Assembly: GCF_023074175.1 (NCBI RefSeq) | Contig: NZ_JADPKS010000078.1 | Location: 62,001-126,000 of the forward strand | DNA length: 64,000 nt | From: Bradyrhizobium sp. 139 | GTDB taxonomy: Bacteria; Pseudomonadota; Alphaproteobacteria; Rhizobiales; Xanthobacteraceae | Reading direction: 5' to 3' | Shown here: one piece after another, positions 1 through 8,224 of the stretch | Position numbering within the stretch: the stretch's first letter is position 1 | Layout: the number at the start of each line of letters is the position of its first letter | The notes under the pieces: model-generated | Databases searched by the model: none | What the model was told of the DNA's origin: nothing | Seen by the model: the letters and a program-made list of their open reading frames with translations, nothing else | Made by a program: the position numbers and the translations under genes

Positions 1-180
1 GTCCTTCCACTTGGTCTCGGCGTCGTCGAGCGCCGGGCCGGCCCACACGGCGGCAAGCGAGATCTCCGGCACTTTTGCCTGCGTGCAGGGCCAGTCGGGA
101 TAGCGCGGATCGACCGCGCGCGCGGCCGTGCCCGCAACCGCGAGCGCCAGAGCGGCCATGATCATGATCCCTGATCTCAT
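1..180 (-). CDS. Exported protein of the PQQ-associated ABC operon (partial, N-terminus only)
   Basis: Only the first 60 codons lie in the window; the gene runs off the left edge. The start MRSGIMIMAALALAVAGTAA is a clear signal peptide, followed by a mature region with YPDWPCTQ. Its ATG overlaps the permease stop by one base (TGATG), so it is translationally coupled and is the last visible gene of the leftward operon. In methylotroph lut clusters an exported protein of unknown function also follows the ABC permease, so a periplasmic accessory role is inferred. Family not identified from this fragment. Confidence 0.7.
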   Translation of the reverse strand, partial: MRSGIMIMAALALAVAGTAARAVDPRYPDWPCTQAKVPEISLAAVWAGPALDDAETKWKD

Positions 181-1025
181 CATTCGCCTCCCGCAGGGCC
201 CCGTCGCGCCAGCCCGCGCGAGGGATCATAGGCCAGAATCGCGCCGATCATGAAGACGATTGTACAGCCCGTCACCACCGCCAGCGAGACCCAGTTGATT
301 TGCCCGTAGAGCGCAAAACGTATCAGCTCGACCGCATGGGTGAACGGATTGGCCTCGCAGACATAGTAGAGATACGGGCTGCCCTCCTGCACCCGCCAGA
401 GCGGGTAGAGCGCGGAGGAGGCGAAGAACATCGGAAAGATCACGAAGTTCATGACGCCGGCAAAGCTTTCGAGCTGCTTGATGCCGGATGAGATCAGCAT
501 GCCGAGCGAGCCCAGCATCAGTCCGGACAGGATCAGCGCCGGCAGCACGGTGAGATATCCGATCGGAGGAGGGGTGATGTCCCAGAACCAGGCGATCAGC
601 AGGAACGCATAGACCTGGAGCAGCGACACCGCGGTGCCCGCGAGCAGCTTGCAGAACAGCAGGAAGCCGCGCGGCAGCGGGCTCACCAGCAGCGTGCGCA
701 TGTTGCCCATCTCGCGATCATAAACCATCGACAGCGAGGACTGCATGCCGTTGAAGAGCTGGATCATCGCCATCAGCCCGGGCGCGATGAAGACCTCGTA
801 GAGGATGTAGGTCTCATAAGGCGGGATGATGGAGATGCCGAGCACCTGTCGAAAGCCGGCGGCGAAGATGAACAGCCACACCAGCGGCCGCACCAGCGCG
901 GAGACGAAACGCTCGCGCTGATGCAGGAAGCGCAGGCCCTCGCGCCAGACGATGCCGCTGAGGCAGGTCATGTATTCGCCGGCCGAGAAGCCGCGTGGCG
1001 CATCGCGCGCGGTGATGCTGCTCAT
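180..1025 (-). CDS. ABC-2 type permease, PQQ-alcohol-dehydrogenase-associated (PedC/LutF-like)
   Basis: 281 residues. A soluble N-terminus with LRFLHQRERFVSALVRP is followed by about six hydrophobic segments (about residues 46-66, 105-130, 135-150, 158-178, 188-205, 245-262). The motif NMRTLLVSPLPR is typical of ABC-2 membrane components. It overlaps the upstream ATPase gene by 4 bp (ATGA), as in a coupled two-component ABC system. Permeases of this family sit beside quinoprotein alcohol dehydrogenase genes (pedC in Pseudomonas; lutF in Methylorubrum). The substrate is not shown by sequence; transport of a metal chelate or a PQQ-linked solute is inferred from the whole cluster. Confidence 0.88.
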   Translation of the reverse strand: MSSITARDAPRGFSAGEYMTCLSGIVWREGLRFLHQRERFVSALVRPLVWLFIFAAGFRQVLGISIIPPYETYILYEVFIAPGLMAMIQLFNGMQSSLSMVYDREMGNMRTLLVSPLPRGFLLFCKLLAGTAVSLLQVYAFLLIAWFWDITPPPIGYLTVLPALILSGLMLGSLGMLISSGIKQLESFAGVMNFVIFPMFFASSALYPLWRVQEGSPYLYYVCEANPFTHAVELIRFALYGQINWVSLAVVTGCTIVFMIGAILAYDPSRGLARRGPAGGE

Positions 1026-1828
1026 GCGCCGCCTCCCGGCATCACTTGCGCACCCGTCAGGCGCATGAAGGCGGTGTTGACATCCAGCGCGCCGGCCTCG
1101 GAGATGACGCGGCTCATCGGCCCCTGCGCCAGCACCTTGCCCTGATGCAGCACCACGAGGTCATCGCCGGCCATGATCTCGTCGAACAGGTGCGTGGCCC
1201 AGAGCACGCCGATGCCTTGCTCGGTCACGAGCTGGCGGACATGGCTGATGATGTCGGCGCGTGCCTTGACGTCGAGGCCGACTGTCGGCTCGTCCAGCAA
1301 GAGAAGCCGCGGCCGGTGCAGCAGCGCGCGCGCGATCTCGAGCCGCCGCATCTGTCCGCCCGAGAGATCGCGCACCTTGCTGCCGGCACGCTCCGAAAGG
1401 CCGATGCGGCCGAGCAGCTCGGCGCTGCGCGCGGCGGCCTCGCGGCGACTGATGCCGTGCAGCGCGGCATGATAAAGCAGGTTCTGCGTCAGCGACAGAT
1501 CGAGATCGAGCGTGCGCGGCTGGAACACGACGCCGAGCAGCCGCAGCGCCTCGCCGGGGTTTTTGCTGATGTCGTGGCCGAAAATGCCGACACGGCCGGA
1601 CTGAATGCCGAACAGGCGCGTGATCAGCGAGAACAGCGTGCTCTTGCCCGCACCATTGAGCCCGAGCAGCGCGGTAAAGCTCGCCGGCTGCACATTGAAC
1701 GAGACGTCGATCAGCGCCCGGCGCGGGCCATAGGCGTGGCTGACGCCGTCGATCGACAGCGCCGGCGCCGCGGCCGGATCGGGCCGTGGTGTCTCGCGTG
1801 GTTCGGCGATGGGGGCAGGGCTGGTCAT
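1022..1828 (-). CDS. ABC transporter ATP-binding protein, PQQ-alcohol-dehydrogenase system
   Basis: 268 residues with a full nucleotide-binding domain: Walker A GLNGAGKST (about residues 56-64), the signature LSGGQMRRLEIARALL (about 155-170), Walker B RLLLLDEPTVGLD and the switch histidine in WATHLFDEI. The product energises the permease encoded immediately downstream. It overlaps both neighbours by 4 bp (beta-propeller gene upstream, permease downstream), which indicates one polycistronic message. The family is known from clusters for PQQ-dependent alcohol oxidation and corresponds in position to LutE of lanthanide-uptake clusters. Confidence 0.9.
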   Translation of the reverse strand: MTSPAPIAEPRETPRPDPAAAPALSIDGVSHAYGPRRALIDVSFNVQPASFTALLGLNGAGKSTLFSLITRLFGIQSGRVGIFGHDISKNPGEALRLLGVVFQPRTLDLDLSLTQNLLYHAALHGISRREAAARSAELLGRIGLSERAGSKVRDLSGGQMRRLEIARALLHRPRLLLLDEPTVGLDVKARADIISHVRQLVTEQGIGVLWATHLFDEIMAGDDLVVLHQGKVLAQGPMSRVISEAGALDVNTAFMRLTGAQVMPGGGA

Positions 1829-2793
1829 GGCGCGATCGCGATGCCCCAGGGCAGTTCGCCCACCTGAATGGTCTTGATCACCTTTTGCGCGGCGACGTCG
1901 ATGACGGAAACGTCGTTCGACACGCCGTTGGTGGTGAGCAGATATTTCTCATCCGGCGTGAACGCCATGTGCCAGACTCGCTGCCCGACCAGCAGATATT
2001 TCGTCACCTTGCGCGTCGCGGTATCGACCACGGCGACGCGGTTGGCGGGGCCGAGCGCGACGAAAGCGGTCTTGTCGTCCCGGGTCATGCCGATGCCGAC
2101 GGGCTGGATCGCCTCTTTCCGCAACCCCGGAATCTCGAACGTGATCTTGCCGATCACCTCGTGCTTTCCGGGATCGATCACCGAGACCGTGCCGCCGATC
2201 TCCGAGGACACCCACAGCTCTGAACTATCATGCTTGAATTCGGCAAAGCGCGGCCGCGCGTCGACCAGCACATTGGCGACGATCTGGCGCGAGGTGGTGT
2301 CGATGAAATGCGCCATGTTGGTCGTCTCGGACGTGTTGATCAGCATCTTGCCGTCGGGGCTGATGGTCATGCCCTCCGGCTCGACCCCGACCTGGATGTC
2401 GCCGAGGCGGGCGCGCTTCTCGAGGTCGATCACGGTCACCGTGTTGTCGTTCTCGTTGGCGACATAGAGGACGTTTCCGGCGGCATCCTGCGCGAACAAT
2501 TCCGGGTCGGGCCCGGAGGGCAGGCTGTCCACAATGGCTTGCGTCCTGGCGTCGATGACCTGAATGGTGTCGTCGTCGCCGACCGCGACCATCACGAACT
2601 TGCCGTCGCGCGTGAAATCGATGCCGCGCGGGCGCTGGCCGACCTTGATGGTCTTGGTCACGGTCCAGCTGTCGGTGTCGATCACCGAGACCGTGTTGCT
2701 CTTCTCATTCGAGACATAGGCGATGAACGCATGCGCCGGCGCCGCCACGAGCGCCAGTCCGCAGAGAAGCCCAACACGCCACATGCGCGACAT
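1825..2793 (-). CDS. PQQ-catabolism-associated YVTN beta-propeller protein (periplasmic)
   Basis: 322 residues from the chosen ATG. Signal peptide MSRMWRVGLLCGLALVAAPAHA, then repeated YVTN-type blades such as YVSNEKSNTVSVIDTDSW, YVANENDNTVTVIDL and LTTNGVSNDVSVIDV. This gives about seven repeats that fold as a propeller. A GTG at 2805 is an alternative start, but the ATG at 2793 has GAGGACTTGG placed correctly as a ribosome binding site. It lies 22 bp after the binding-protein gene and overlaps the ATPase gene by 4 bp. The role is unproven: the family follows PQQ-dependent alcohol dehydrogenase systems and probably binds a ligand or partner in the periplasm. Confidence 0.85.
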   Translation of the reverse strand: MSRMWRVGLLCGLALVAAPAHAFIAYVSNEKSNTVSVIDTDSWTVTKTIKVGQRPRGIDFTRDGKFVMVAVGDDDTIQVIDARTQAIVDSLPSGPDPELFAQDAAGNVLYVANENDNTVTVIDLEKRARLGDIQVGVEPEGMTISPDGKMLINTSETTNMAHFIDTTSRQIVANVLVDARPRFAEFKHDSSELWVSSEIGGTVSVIDPGKHEVIGKITFEIPGLRKEAIQPVGIGMTRDDKTAFVALGPANRVAVVDTATRKVTKYLLVGQRVWHMAFTPDEKYLLTTNGVSNDVSVIDVAAQKVIKTIQVGELPWGIAIAP

Positions 2794-2815
2794 CCAAGTC
2801 CTCACTTTAACGTCC

Positions 2816-3997
2816 TCACTTCAGCTTGCATTTGCTCTCCGGGCGATCGTATCCAAGCGTGTCGAGCTCCGAGACCTGGTGCAGAAATCCTTCCTGCGGC
2901 GACACCGAGACCACCATGCGGCCGTCGACCAGGAGGATCGGCTGGCGCAATTGCAGGTTCCAGTCGCGCAGCGTCAGCCGCGTGCCTTTGAAGGCGGCGA
3001 CTGAGAAATCCGGACCTTTGATGAAATCGGAGACCTTCTTGACATCGCCGGAATTGGTGCGCGAGGTCGCTTCGCCGATCATGCGCACCGCCGTCCAGGC
3101 CTGCATGTCGAGTGCGGTCATGCGCCGCGAATTCAGCTTGATGAAGCGGTTCTGCATCTGGATCGCGCCCCACTGGTCCTGCGCGGCGTCCCAGCTCCGC
3201 GGCACGAGGCCGGCAGAGCCCGCGACAGGCCGCGGATCCCAGGTGCGATAGGGCAGATAGGCGCCGAACACCTCGCTCTCGTCGGCCGCGAGGAGCACGT
3301 CATAGGCCGGTGCCTGTTGTGTGAACACCGGCATCTGGCGCTGGATCAGCGTCACGCCCGAGTCAGTGCGGCGCGCGCCGCCTTTGTCTTCGAAGCTGCG
3401 CTCCTGCACGATCTTGGCGCCGAACCGCGTCGCCGTGCGCCTCAGCGCATCGGCGAACAACTTGTCTTCGTCATGCGAGCCGACCACGAGCAGCCAGCGC
3501 TTCCACTGCTTCCATACCAGGTATTGGCCGAGCGCGTCCGCCAGCATCGCGCGCGTCGGCGCCGTGTGGATGACGTTGGCGCGGCAATCGGCCTCGCGCA
3601 GGCGCTCGTCGATTGCGCCGGCGTTGAACAGCAGCGTGCCGCGGTCGCGCAAGGCATCCGAGATTTTCAGCAGCGCGTCCGCCGGCAGATCGGCGATGAT
3701 GAAGCCGTTTCTCTCGGCAAGCGCAGTCGCAGCCTGAACCGGATCTTCGCCTTCCTTGATGCGGCGCTCCTCCAGCGTGAAACGCTGGTTGAGGAATTTT
3801 CCAGTGGTGTTGTTGTCCTCGATGGCGAGGCGCGCGCCGGCGACGCCGTCATTCTCCGCGGGCTGCTCGACCAGCGACAGCGTCGATCTGGTGCCGGCGA
3901 TTCCAAGATAGCCGACGCCGATCTGGACCTGGTCGGCCGCGAGCGCACTCGTCGCTGCAAGACCGAAGCCGATCAGGCCGACCAACCATCGGATCAT
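2816..3997 (-). CDS. ABC transporter substrate-binding protein, quinoprotein-dehydrogenase-associated (LutA-like)
   Basis: 393 residues. The start at 3997 is chosen because GGAGGAAAC precedes the ATG and the product then opens with a signal peptide (MIRWLVGLIGFGLAATSALA). Longer in-frame starts would put about 35 polar residues in front of it. The mature protein resembles type I periplasmic receptors: GARLAIEDNNTTGKFLNQ near the N-terminus, WLLVVGSHDEDKLFADALRR in the middle, and WDPRPVAGSAGLVPRSWD late. It is the first gene of the leftward operon, divergent from the DUF3280-like gene. The family is tied to PQQ alcohol dehydrogenases; a lanthanide-chelate or alcohol-linked ligand is inference. 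Confidence 0.85.
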   Translation of the reverse strand: MIRWLVGLIGFGLAATSALAADQVQIGVGYLGIAGTRSTLSLVEQPAENDGVAGARLAIEDNNTTGKFLNQRFTLEERRIKEGEDPVQAATALAERNGFIIADLPADALLKISDALRDRGTLLFNAGAIDERLREADCRANVIHTAPTRAMLADALGQYLVWKQWKRWLLVVGSHDEDKLFADALRRTATRFGAKIVQERSFEDKGGARRTDSGVTLIQRQMPVFTQQAPAYDVLLAADESEVFGAYLPYRTWDPRPVAGSAGLVPRSWDAAQDQWGAIQMQNRFIKLNSRRMTALDMQAWTAVRMIGEATSRTNSGDVKKVSDFIKGPDFSVAAFKGTRLTLRDWNLQLRQPILLVDGRMVVSVSPQEGFLHQVSELDTLGYDRPESKCKLK

Positions 3998-4122
3998 GTT
4001 TCCTCCACGCGTTCTCCCCGGCTTGACCGCCGATGGAGAATTGTCTCTGCTAAAGCATGACCGATTTGGCCCGGCTTGCAACCCCGCATTTCGTCCCCGC
4101 ACGCGCGAGGCCTGGAATCACG

Positions 4123-4629
4123 ATGATGCGAGTGCTGATATGTTTCGCAGCTTTGCTGTTGACGGGTTCGGTCGCGCTCGCCGATCCGCCGAAGCTGGCG
4201 GTGTTCGATTTCGAGCTGATCGACACCAGCCTGCCCGGCGAGTTCTACGGCTCCAGGCTTGAAGAAGCGCGGCTCGAGCGCATCAGCGAGCAGCTCCGCA
4301 AGGCACTTGCGGAGTCGGGCAGGTTCCAGCTGCTCGACATCGCGCCGGTCAGGGATGCCGCCCGTCACGCCAACCTGCAGGCCTGCGGCGGCTGCGATCT
4401 CCAGCTTGCCGGGCAGCTCGGTGCCGACTTGGAGATCACCGGCATGGTACAGAAGGTCTCGAATCTGATCATCAATCTCAACATCTATTTGCGCGACGTG
4501 AAGACCGGCAACATGATCACCGCCGCCAGTGCCGACATGCGCGGCAACACGGACGAGTCGTGGTCGCGCACGATGAGCTATCTGATCCGCAACCGCCTGC
4601 TGGCGCCGAATTACGGCAAGCCGGAGTAG
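4123..4629 (+). CDS. DUF3280-like exported protein
   Basis: 168 residues from the ATG at 4123 (another ATG follows at 4126). This start places a signal peptide (MMRVLICFAALLLTGSVALA) first; an upstream in-frame ATG at 4057 would add an unlikely polar leader. The mature part begins KLAVFDFELIDTSLPGEFYG, typical of DUF2380/DUF3280-type proteins, and has a C-G-G-C-D-L-Q-L segment at about residues 88-95 that could be a redox or metal site. It is divergent from the substrate-binding gene, with 125 bp between the two starts, so the two may share a control region. Function unknown; the family is often seen beside quinoprotein transport genes. Confidence 0.75.
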   Translation: MMRVLICFAALLLTGSVALADPPKLAVFDFELIDTSLPGEFYGSRLEEARLERISEQLRKALAESGRFQLLDIAPVRDAARHANLQACGGCDLQLAGQLGADLEITGMVQKVSNLIINLNIYLRDVKTGNMITAASADMRGNTDESWSRTMSYLIRNRLLAPNYGKPE

Positions 4630-4664
4630 GGGCGGCTCTCTCCCCTTGTGCCGCTGCACCCTCG

Positions 4665-4845
4665 CCCCTTGTGGGCTAAGGCATGCACACATCTCAAAAA
4701 CGGAATCTAATACAGGGACTTAGATGACCCCAGGTTTCGGAACCGCCCAAAGAGCGGTCGGTCAGCTATCATTGAAAAGACTTGCGCTTTCTATTGATGC
4801 TGACCAACGGCCGAAAGATGTGTGCACGCCTTAGCCCCTTGTGGG
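4665..4845. mobile_element. MITE-like element with 19-bp inverted ends and 11-bp target duplication
   Basis: A 159-bp element (4676-4834) begins CTAAGGCATGCACACATCT and ends AGATGTGTGCACGCCTTAG, which are inverted copies differing at one position. It is flanked by identical 11-bp copies of CCCCTTGTGGG (4665-4675 and 4835-4845), as expected for a target-site duplication. The interior has no coding capacity; it contains a small hairpin (CCGC...GCGG near 4750). The flanking DNA is a palindromic repeat that the element has split. The 11-bp duplication fits IS4-type transposases, but no transposase is present, so the mobilising family is inference. Confidence 0.7.
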
Positions 4846-4980
4846 AGAGGGTGGCTCGCCGCGTAGCGGCGAGACGGGTGAGGGGTCTCTCTCCGCGAGT
4901 CCGACTCTCATTCGAGATTGCGGAGACATACCCCTCATCCGGCGCTTCGCGCCACCTTCTCCCGCAAGGGGAGAAGGAAG
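4846..4980. repeat. Rhizobial palindromic extragenic repeat
   Basis: Two imperfect inverted halves, each with its own hairpin. The left half has GCTCGCCGCGTAGCGGCGAG next to GTGAGGGGT. The right half has ACCCCTCATCCGGCGCTTCG followed by CTTCTCCCGCAAGGGGAGAA. This arrangement is typical of abundant palindromic intergenic elements of Bradyrhizobium and relatives. It fills the space between the converging DUF3280-like gene and S-formylglutathione hydrolase gene. Its left end is interrupted by the MITE-like element. Confidence 0.75.
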
Positions 4981-4985
4981 AAAGC

Positions 4986-5831
4986 TCACCCCTTCAATCT
5001 CTCCGCGTGCCAGTGCAGATGGTCGCCCATGAAGGTCGAGATGAAATAATAGCTGTGGTCGTAGCCCGCCTGCCGCCGCAGCGTCAGGTGGATGCTGGCC
5101 TTGGTGCAGGCGGCTTCCAGCAGCTCGGGCCGAAGCTGCTCCTTCAAGAAATTGTCGGCCTCGCCGACGTCGACGAGAAAGCCTGAAAACTTCGCGCCGT
5201 CCTCGATCAGCGCCACGGTGTCGTGGCCACGCCAGGTGTCCTTGTTCGGACCGAGATAGCCGGTCAGCGCCTTGATGCCCCAGGGCACAAGCGAGGGCGC
5301 CACGATCGGAGCAAACGCACTGGCCGCGCGAAAACGGTGTGGATTGCGCAGCGCGACCGTTAGCGCGCCGTGGCCGCCCATCGAATGGCCCATCACCGAT
5401 TGCCGCTTGGCGTCGGCGGGAAAGTTCTCAGCCACGAGTTTGGGCAGCTCGTCGGTGATATAGCTCCACATGCGATAGTTGCGCGCAAACGGCTCTTGCG
5501 TCGCGTCGACATAGAAGCCGGCCCCTAGGCCGAAATCATAGGCATTGTTGGCATCGCCCGGCACGTCGGGCCCGCGCGGGCTGGTGTCGGGCGCGACGAA
5601 GATCAGGCCGAGCTCGGCGCAGGCGCGGCGGAATTCGCCCTTTTCGGTGACGTTGGCATGCGTGCAGGTGAGGCCGGACAGATACCAGACCACGGGCAGC
5701 TTCGCGCCATCGGCATGCGGGGGAACATAGACCGAGAACACCATGTCGGTTCCGGTCGCCTGGCTCGCGTGGCGATACACGCCCTGCACGCCGCCATGGG
5801 ATGTGTTGGTCGAGACAGTCTGGATCGTCAT
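4986..5831 (-). CDS. fghA: S-formylglutathione hydrolase
   Basis: 281 residues, the usual family length, using the ATG at 5831 (GGAG about 10 bases upstream) rather than an upstream start that adds ten residues. It hydrolyses S-formylglutathione to formate and glutathione, the last step of glutathione-dependent formaldehyde detoxification (EC 3.1.2.12), in the cytoplasm. Alpha/beta-hydrolase fold with nucleophile elbow GHSMGGHGA (Ser near residue 149), the oxyanion-side motif WYLSGLTCTHANVTEKGEF, and the late DHSYYFISTF histidine. Position next to PQQ-alcohol-oxidation genes fits removal of formaldehyde formed from methanol. Confidence 0.93.
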   Translation of the reverse strand: MTIQTVSTNTSHGGVQGVYRHASQATGTDMVFSVYVPPHADGAKLPVVWYLSGLTCTHANVTEKGEFRRACAELGLIFVAPDTSPRGPDVPGDANNAYDFGLGAGFYVDATQEPFARNYRMWSYITDELPKLVAENFPADAKRQSVMGHSMGGHGALTVALRNPHRFRAASAFAPIVAPSLVPWGIKALTGYLGPNKDTWRGHDTVALIEDGAKFSGFLVDVGEADNFLKEQLRPELLEAACTKASIHLTLRRQAGYDHSYYFISTFMGDHLHWHAERLKG

Positions 5832-5903
5832 GCCGTTATGCTCCGTGGCATCTAACCACATCAGGATTGCAACGCTTGTGTGACCGAATTCGTGGGGTGT
5901 GCG

Positions 5904-6524
5904 TCAGGCCACGCCGCTGTCGATCGCCAGCCGAACCAGCTCCACCGAGGTCTTCACGCCAAGCTTCTGGCGCATGATCGAGGAGGTGTTGGCCACCGTC
6001 TTGTAGGAGGATTGCACCAGCCAGGCGATCTCGGACAGGCTCTTTCCGGCGCTGAGCAGCCGCAGGATTTCCATCTCGCGCGCGTTCAGCTTCGACAGCG
6101 GGCTTTGCGCCAGCGCGGGTCCCGCGAAGGCGATGCTGCGCGCGATCGCGCTCGGCAGATAAGTGCCGCCGCTTCCGACCGCGCGGATCGCCTCGACGAG
6201 GTCGTCGGGGTCGCCGGTCTTGGAGACGTAGCCCTTGGCGCCGCACTCGATTGCGCGCGCGGCGAAAGCAGGGTCGTCGTTCATGCTGAACATGATGATG
6301 CGGGCGTCCGGTGCGCGTTCGAGGATGCGGCGCGCGAGCTCGAAGCCGGAGACGGTCGGCAGGTTGATGTCGATGATCGAGAGGTCGGGGCGCTCGACGA
6401 TGAAGACGCATTCGCCGTCCTCGGCGTCGGCGGCCTCCAGGATCTCGATCTCGCCCTCATCTGCCAGCACGGCACGGCAGCCGGAGGCGACAATGGGATG
6501 ATCGTCGACGATCAGAATGCGCAT
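5904..6524 (-). CDS. LuxR-family response regulator
   Basis: 206 residues; the ATG at 6524 follows GAGGAAC and starts directly with the receiver domain (MRILIVDDHP). The receiver has acidic residues D7/D8, phospho-acceptor D52 (SIIDINLP) and K102 (YVSKTGD). A LuxR-type helix-turn-helix occupies about residues 140-200 (LNAREMEILRLLSAGKSLSE). It is divergent from a histidine kinase gene with 191 bp between starts, and that kinase is the obvious partner. NarL-type regulators of this kind control PQQ alcohol dehydrogenases in other bacteria (AgmR/ExaE-type), so control of the surrounding locus is a reasonable inference. Confidence 0.88.
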   Translation of the reverse strand: MRILIVDDHPIVASGCRAVLADEGEIEILEAADAEDGECVFIVERPDLSIIDINLPTVSGFELARRILERAPDARIIMFSMNDDPAFAARAIECGAKGYVSKTGDPDDLVEAIRAVGSGGTYLPSAIARSIAFAGPALAQSPLSKLNAREMEILRLLSAGKSLSEIAWLVQSSYKTVANTSSIMRQKLGVKTSVELVRLAIDSGVA

Positions 6525-6715
6525 AGGCGTTCCTCGCGACAGCACCGCCTTGTTTGCGCCGCATGATGCCGACCAAGCAAGACCGTGCGTCTGATGTCGC
6601 CTCATGCAACCCGGCCGGGATTGCTGTACGCTTTCGATTAGATATCGGGCGCTTCGGGTCTGTCAACGTCATCGGACCGGCGCGGACAAACCTTCGTGGG
6701 GCACGGGCAACACCA

Positions 6716-8074
6716 ATGTGGCAAAATCTATCCTTGCGCGCGCGCATCAACCTGCTGCTGGCGCTGCTCTTGGCGCTGGGGCTCGCCGTCAATATCGGCC
6801 GTCAGGTCGCGGAAGCCGGCCCGCGCGTGCAGGCCGAGGACCAGAGCGTGATCCGGCTGGCGCGCGAATTCATCGAGATGATTGTGGCGGATCTGAACGA
6901 GGCGCCCGATCCCGATGCCAGGCTGAACCGGATCGCGCGCGATCTCAGCCGCCTGCGCCATGTCAGTATCGCGCTTCGGGACGCCGGCGGGAACCCGCTG
7001 ACGCCGCTCCGGCCTGGTGCCGACGACGACACGCGGGGGGCGCCGGCCTGGTTCGTCAGCTTGGTTCATCCCGAGCAGACCGCCGTGAGCGTGCCGGTCT
7101 CGCTCCATGGCAAGCCGGGTTCGCTCCTGATCACCTCTCATCCCGATGACGAGATCGCCGAGATCTGGGACGCCATCGTGACCCAGCTCGAGGTCGGGTC
7201 GGTGATCGCGCTCGCGCTATTCCTGGTGATGATGAATGTGGTCGGCCGGGCGCTGGCGCCGCTCCAGTCCCTGGCGGATGTGATGGCCGACCTCGAGGGC
7301 GGACGCTATCAGGCGCGCGTCACGCCGGGCGGCGCGCCCGAGCTGGCCGCGATCTGCACCAAGCTCAACCATCTTGCGGCGACGCTCGGCGAGGCGGTCG
7401 AGGACAAGCGGCGCCTCGCCGAGCGCGCGGTGTCGCTTCAGGATGTCGAGCGCAAGGAGATTGCACGTGAGCTCCATGACGAGTTCGGGCCCTATCTGTT
7501 CTCGCTGCGCGCGCATGCAAGCGCGCTGGCGAAGCAGGCGGATGGACGTGCCCCGAGTGCGGACGCCGTGCGAAAGCATGGCAGCGCCATGATGGAGCAG
7601 ATCAACGCGCTCCAGCAGTTCAATCGCCGCGTGCTGGAGCGCCTGCGGCCCGTGGGCCTCGCCGAACTCGGCTTGCGCCAGGCGCTGGAATCGCTGTCGC
7701 GGCTGTGGCGGGAGTCGCATCCCGATGTCGCGATCAAGACCGCGATCTCGCCGGCGCTCGGACCGACCGGCGAGACCGCCGACCTCACTATTTACCGCAT
7801 CGTGCAGGAGGCGCTCACCAACGTGTTCCGCCATGCCGGCGCGACCTCGGTGAATGTCGTCATCGAAGCCGCAGAGCCGGCGGAGCGCGACGGCCGCGGC
7901 TGCGCCCGGGTGCGGGTCAGCGACAATGGCCGCGGCATGGCGCCGGGCCAGCAGCTCGGCTTCGGCCTCGTCGGCATGCGCGAGCGGGTTCTGGCGCTGG
8001 GCGGCACGCTCAATGTCGTCTCCGGCGATGGCGGCTTGACCGTCGAGGCGCTGGTTCCGACGGCGGCGGCCTGA
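6716..8074 (+). CDS. Sensor histidine kinase (HPK7/NarX-UhpB class)
   Basis: 452 residues from the ATG at 6716; upstream in-frame ATGs would add 54 residues before the first membrane helix. There are two transmembrane segments (about residues 10-28 and 160-180) enclosing a periplasmic sensor of about 130 residues, then a HAMP-like stretch, the H-box ERKEIARELHDEFGPYLFSL with His254, and a HATPase domain (IVQEALTNVFRHA, DNGRGM, GFGLVGMRERV). The HisKA_3-type H-box matches kinases that pair with LuxR-family regulators, such as the one divergently encoded. The ligand is unknown; an alcohol, aldehyde or metal cue is inferred from context. Confidence 0.87.
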   Translation: MWQNLSLRARINLLLALLLALGLAVNIGRQVAEAGPRVQAEDQSVIRLAREFIEMIVADLNEAPDPDARLNRIARDLSRLRHVSIALRDAGGNPLTPLRPGADDDTRGAPAWFVSLVHPEQTAVSVPVSLHGKPGSLLITSHPDDEIAEIWDAIVTQLEVGSVIALALFLVMMNVVGRALAPLQSLADVMADLEGGRYQARVTPGGAPELAAICTKLNHLAATLGEAVEDKRRLAERAVSLQDVERKEIARELHDEFGPYLFSLRAHASALAKQADGRAPSADAVRKHGSAMMEQINALQQFNRRVLERLRPVGLAELGLRQALESLSRLWRESHPDVAIKTAISPALGPTGETADLTIYRIVQEALTNVFRHAGATSVNVVIEAAEPAERDGRGCARVRVSDNGRGMAPGQQLGFGLVGMRERVLALGGTLNVVSGDGGLTVEALVPTAAA

Positions 8075-8224
8075 TCGCGGGAAAAACTCCCGATTTGATC
8101 GGGAAAACGGGAGCGGAGATTGCCCGACCTTTTATGGCTGGCGCGCGAACGGCCGCCGATTACACTCGTTGCGACCAAACGGCGGACATCAAAACAGCCG
8201 GGGGTCACGGATGGGGAGGCAGGG

